Assembly: GCF_019112545.1 (NCBI RefSeq) | Contig: NW_025064895.1 | Span: 73,048-137,047, forward strand | From: Guyanagaster necrorhizus | Lineage: Eukaryota; Basidiomycota; Agaricomycetes; Agaricales; Physalacriaceae | Direction: 5' to 3' | Length of the DNA: 64,000 nt | Shown: piece by piece, positions 61,701 to 64,000 of the stretch | How the letters are laid out: every line of letters begins with the position of its first letter | How positions within the stretch are numbered: the first letter of the stretch is position 1 | Notes under the pieces: model-generated | The model's database searches: none | The model's input: only the letters and a program-made list of their open reading frames with translations | What the model was told of the DNA's origin: nothing | Translations under genes and position numbers: made by a program

Positions 61701-64000
61701 CCGTCTGTATGGATCGACTGCTCCAAGGATACCTAGAACTTTCACCACTTCTCGTCGGACAGCCTGCGAGCTTTCTGATTTCAAAATCTTCCCCAGAAGC
61801 GGTAGTAATTGTGGGTAGTCGACAAGCGGATCAATGACATATCCAGTGCTAGAGCAGACTTGTCCAAGAGTGTGAAGAGCCGCATCTCGTTCGATAAGCG
61901 ACGGATCGGACAGCTTCTCCGTCAAGACCTCCATGATATCTCCGATATGGTCCATGGTTTCCTCTCCCGCAACGCAGGCAAGCTCGCCCAGGCACATCAA
62001 GACATTGGATGCCGCCGCAGGATTAGGGTCGTTGGCTTTTTTCAACAAGACCACAAGAATGGGTATAGCGTAGGGTTTGATAAGCCGCTGAGTAGCACTG
62101 ATCAGTAACGAAAGCAGCCGAGTGCACTCCTCGCGATTGCGACTAGTCAGATGGTCAATCACGAAGGCCATCAAATAATGAAAAATCACTTACATGACAG
62201 TCGTGTATTCTAGCTCAGTCAAGAGCTGAATAAGTGCTTTACGCAGGGAGGGGACAACATAAGCCGGATTGTGCTTCGCGAGTCGCCCAATCAATGAGAC
62301 CGCAGTTATACGATTCTCGAACTCCTCATCATTTAAGGCTATGAACAAAGATCGTACGTTTTCTGCCTGAGCTAGATGCTTGTCAAAGCGCTCGTGAAGT
62401 GAGGAAAGTACGGTCTGCCTGATTGACGGATCTGCGGAACGGTCAAGAACTACCAGGAAGACGAAGTTTGAAGAAAACCTGCCTGGGTCAGCTATGCCTA
62501 CCGTCAACAGTTTGTCTAAAACGTCGCTGATAATCTCGATGGCGTGGCTACTAGACTGGTAGCAGATAGGATCCCGCACAAAAAGACGACAGCAAGTCAA
62601 AGCGGCAGCGCGCCGTACGTCCGCGTTATCGTCCTCCAGATACGATAGTGCACACTGTCGAACGAATTCATTCAACAAGTGCCCTAGAAGAGGTTTGATC
62701 ATGGGAAGGAGACATGCGGTGCGGAGCTTACCTGTGAAGTCAAAAGAACCGAGTGTTGTGAGAGCTAGTGTGATTGTCTCCGAGCTTTTGTCGTTGGCAG
62801 CAGCCTGAATTCATGAGAACGCCTGTAGGGTAGAAAGCGGATATTGAGCTCACCTGTGCATTTAACTCTCTGTTGACGGTAGAAACCTCATTCCTGGAAA
62901 GCGTCGACGGGGCGCCGAGGGCTTTGTATGGCTGTCCACTAAGAATCATTGACAACAAGTCCAATAGCTTATCTGCAAAAGTATAAGTGACTATGATTGT
63001 TCCAAGGATGGGACACAGACCCTGTATGGTGCTCAGAAGTGGAGAAATGCAATGCACTATAGCTGTCAACGCTTGACAGAGTGGCTCGCTAAGTCCGGCA
63101 GCAAACATGAGGTCGAGTTGGTCATGGAGCAACTTAGTCAAATGAGGACCCACTGCAATGGCAAGCATACCGATGCATTGGAATATGGGCTCCTCTGATG
63201 TCGTGTTCTTTCTCCTAATTCGAACTTAGAATCTTTACTCCAGCAGGTCAGGTCTGTGACTTGCCCTCTATTCTGTAATCCAACTTTGATGTGCGCCATG
63301 ATCGAGTCCAAAAAAGGTTTGATATCACTGCCTATGGCAGTGGCCGTATGTCCGATAGCAATGAACGCTGCGGAATGGTGAGATGACCGAACACCGACAA
63401 TTCGTGTCTAGGCATACCAAATTGTTTTTCATGGGGCTTTTCGAGCTGGGTCAGGAGATGGCTCATGGATTTATGAAGGTAGTTATCCTTGAAAGTTTGC
63501 GTATCATAGGCGGCTAGAGATGGTATCATTGCAATAACTTGTTTGCGAACAAGGCCGTCTCGGTGAGTCCGGAATCGGAGAATTTTCTCCGCCGTATCCA
63601 TAAAAGTCTCCTTCATAAACTGGATGACATTTGTGATTGAGGACACGAACAGAGAATATGAGTAGACGCACCATCCCAGCATGCAGAAGAAGTGCTCTGT
63701 ACGTCAGTAGAGAGCCATGTATAATTTCTGGTTGCTGCATCCTCAGTCCTGCCTGGGCTTCCGTTAAGATTCCGTTCAGATAGGTGTTCCGACTTTGACG
63801 CTCCCGCTGCACGACAATTTCTAGGCAAGCCGCCAGTAGCTCAGCCGCGCCCTCCCTGACATTGACGCGCTGATCTCGCAAAGCAACGACTATGTTTTCG
63901 AACACAAGGCTTATGTGGGAATGGAAATATCCGGGGCTGTTTCGAGCGAGCTCCTTCAAAATTAAGACGCCAGCATATCGAGGGGATTCCTGCTTCTCCG
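55800..64000 (-). CDS. TOR1: Serine/threonine kinase TOR, N terminus outside window
   Basis: Catalytic subunit of TOR complexes, coupling nutrients to translation, ribosome synthesis and autophagy. From the right edge, HEAT repeats are read ([40 protein letters not shown]), then the FAT domain ([20 protein letters not shown] onward). The FRB domain has [20 protein letters not shown] with [10 protein letters not shown]. In the kinase domain are [20 protein letters not shown], catalytic loop GLGDRHPSN (56688-56714), [15 protein letters not shown] and [16 protein letters not shown]. The FATC tail, over an intron, is [13 protein letters not shown] with TAG at 55800-55802. More than fifteen short introns are likely; one at about 58200-58260 has a 13-T tract. 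Roughly the first 150-200 residues are missing. Symbol assumes a single TOR gene. Confidence 0.96.

Noticed and set aside
1..64000. CRISPR arrays, transposons with terminal repeats, or a biosynthetic gene cluster
   Set aside because: No spaced direct repeats, no transposase or reverse-transcriptase sequence, and no backbone enzymes of secondary metabolism were recognised.

Overview
This 64 kb window looks like nuclear DNA of a filamentous basidiomycete, most likely a mushroom-forming Agaricomycete. The signs are many introns of about 45-60 bp with GT...AG ends, compact intergenic spaces, proteins that read as basidiomycete versions of conserved eukaryotic genes, and Pro/Ser-rich fungal orphans. 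The species cannot be fixed from the sequence. All calls come from reading translations and splice sites by eye; no database search was run.

Layout, left to right. 1-20.2 kb is a dense housekeeping block: an APC-family amino-acid permease (cut by the left edge), Pif1 DNA helicase, proteasome lid subunit Rpn6, RNA polymerase II subunit Rpb4, tRNA pseudouridine synthase Pus1, xylulokinase, an R3H-SUZ RNA-binding protein, a vacuolar-type amino-acid transporter and DNA polymerase delta subunit 3. 21.3-31 kb holds two fungal orphan proteins, a small DUF202 membrane protein, methylenetetrahydrofolate reductase and an ELMO-domain protein. 31.6-32.7 kb is a decayed M28 leucine aminopeptidase. 34-39 kb has a disordered orphan with a PP1-docking-like motif, an intron-containing tRNA-Pro(AGG) and an F-box/RCC1-repeat protein.

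39-48.5 kb is sparse: a Con7-like C2H2 transcription factor sits between two gene-poor stretches of more than 3 kb, followed by a RING-finger protein. 48.9-51.5 kb encodes Arp8 of the INO80 remodeller. 52.5-53.8 kb carries the remnant of an AA9 lytic polysaccharide monooxygenase with its promoter and signal peptide still readable. 55.8 kb to the right edge is most of the TOR kinase, whose N terminus lies outside the window.

The genes do not form a biosynthetic cluster or a defence system. They are unlinked housekeeping functions: growth control, transcription, proteolysis, DNA replication and repair, tRNA modification, folate and pentose metabolism. The points most worth following are the two independently decayed secreted-enzyme genes, the very tight divergent and convergent gene pairs around Rpn6/Rpb4/Pus1, a possible second mitochondrial start for Pus1, a uORF that overlaps its main start codon, and the long gene-free stretches around the Con7-like factor. 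I found no convincing undescribed multi-gene system.
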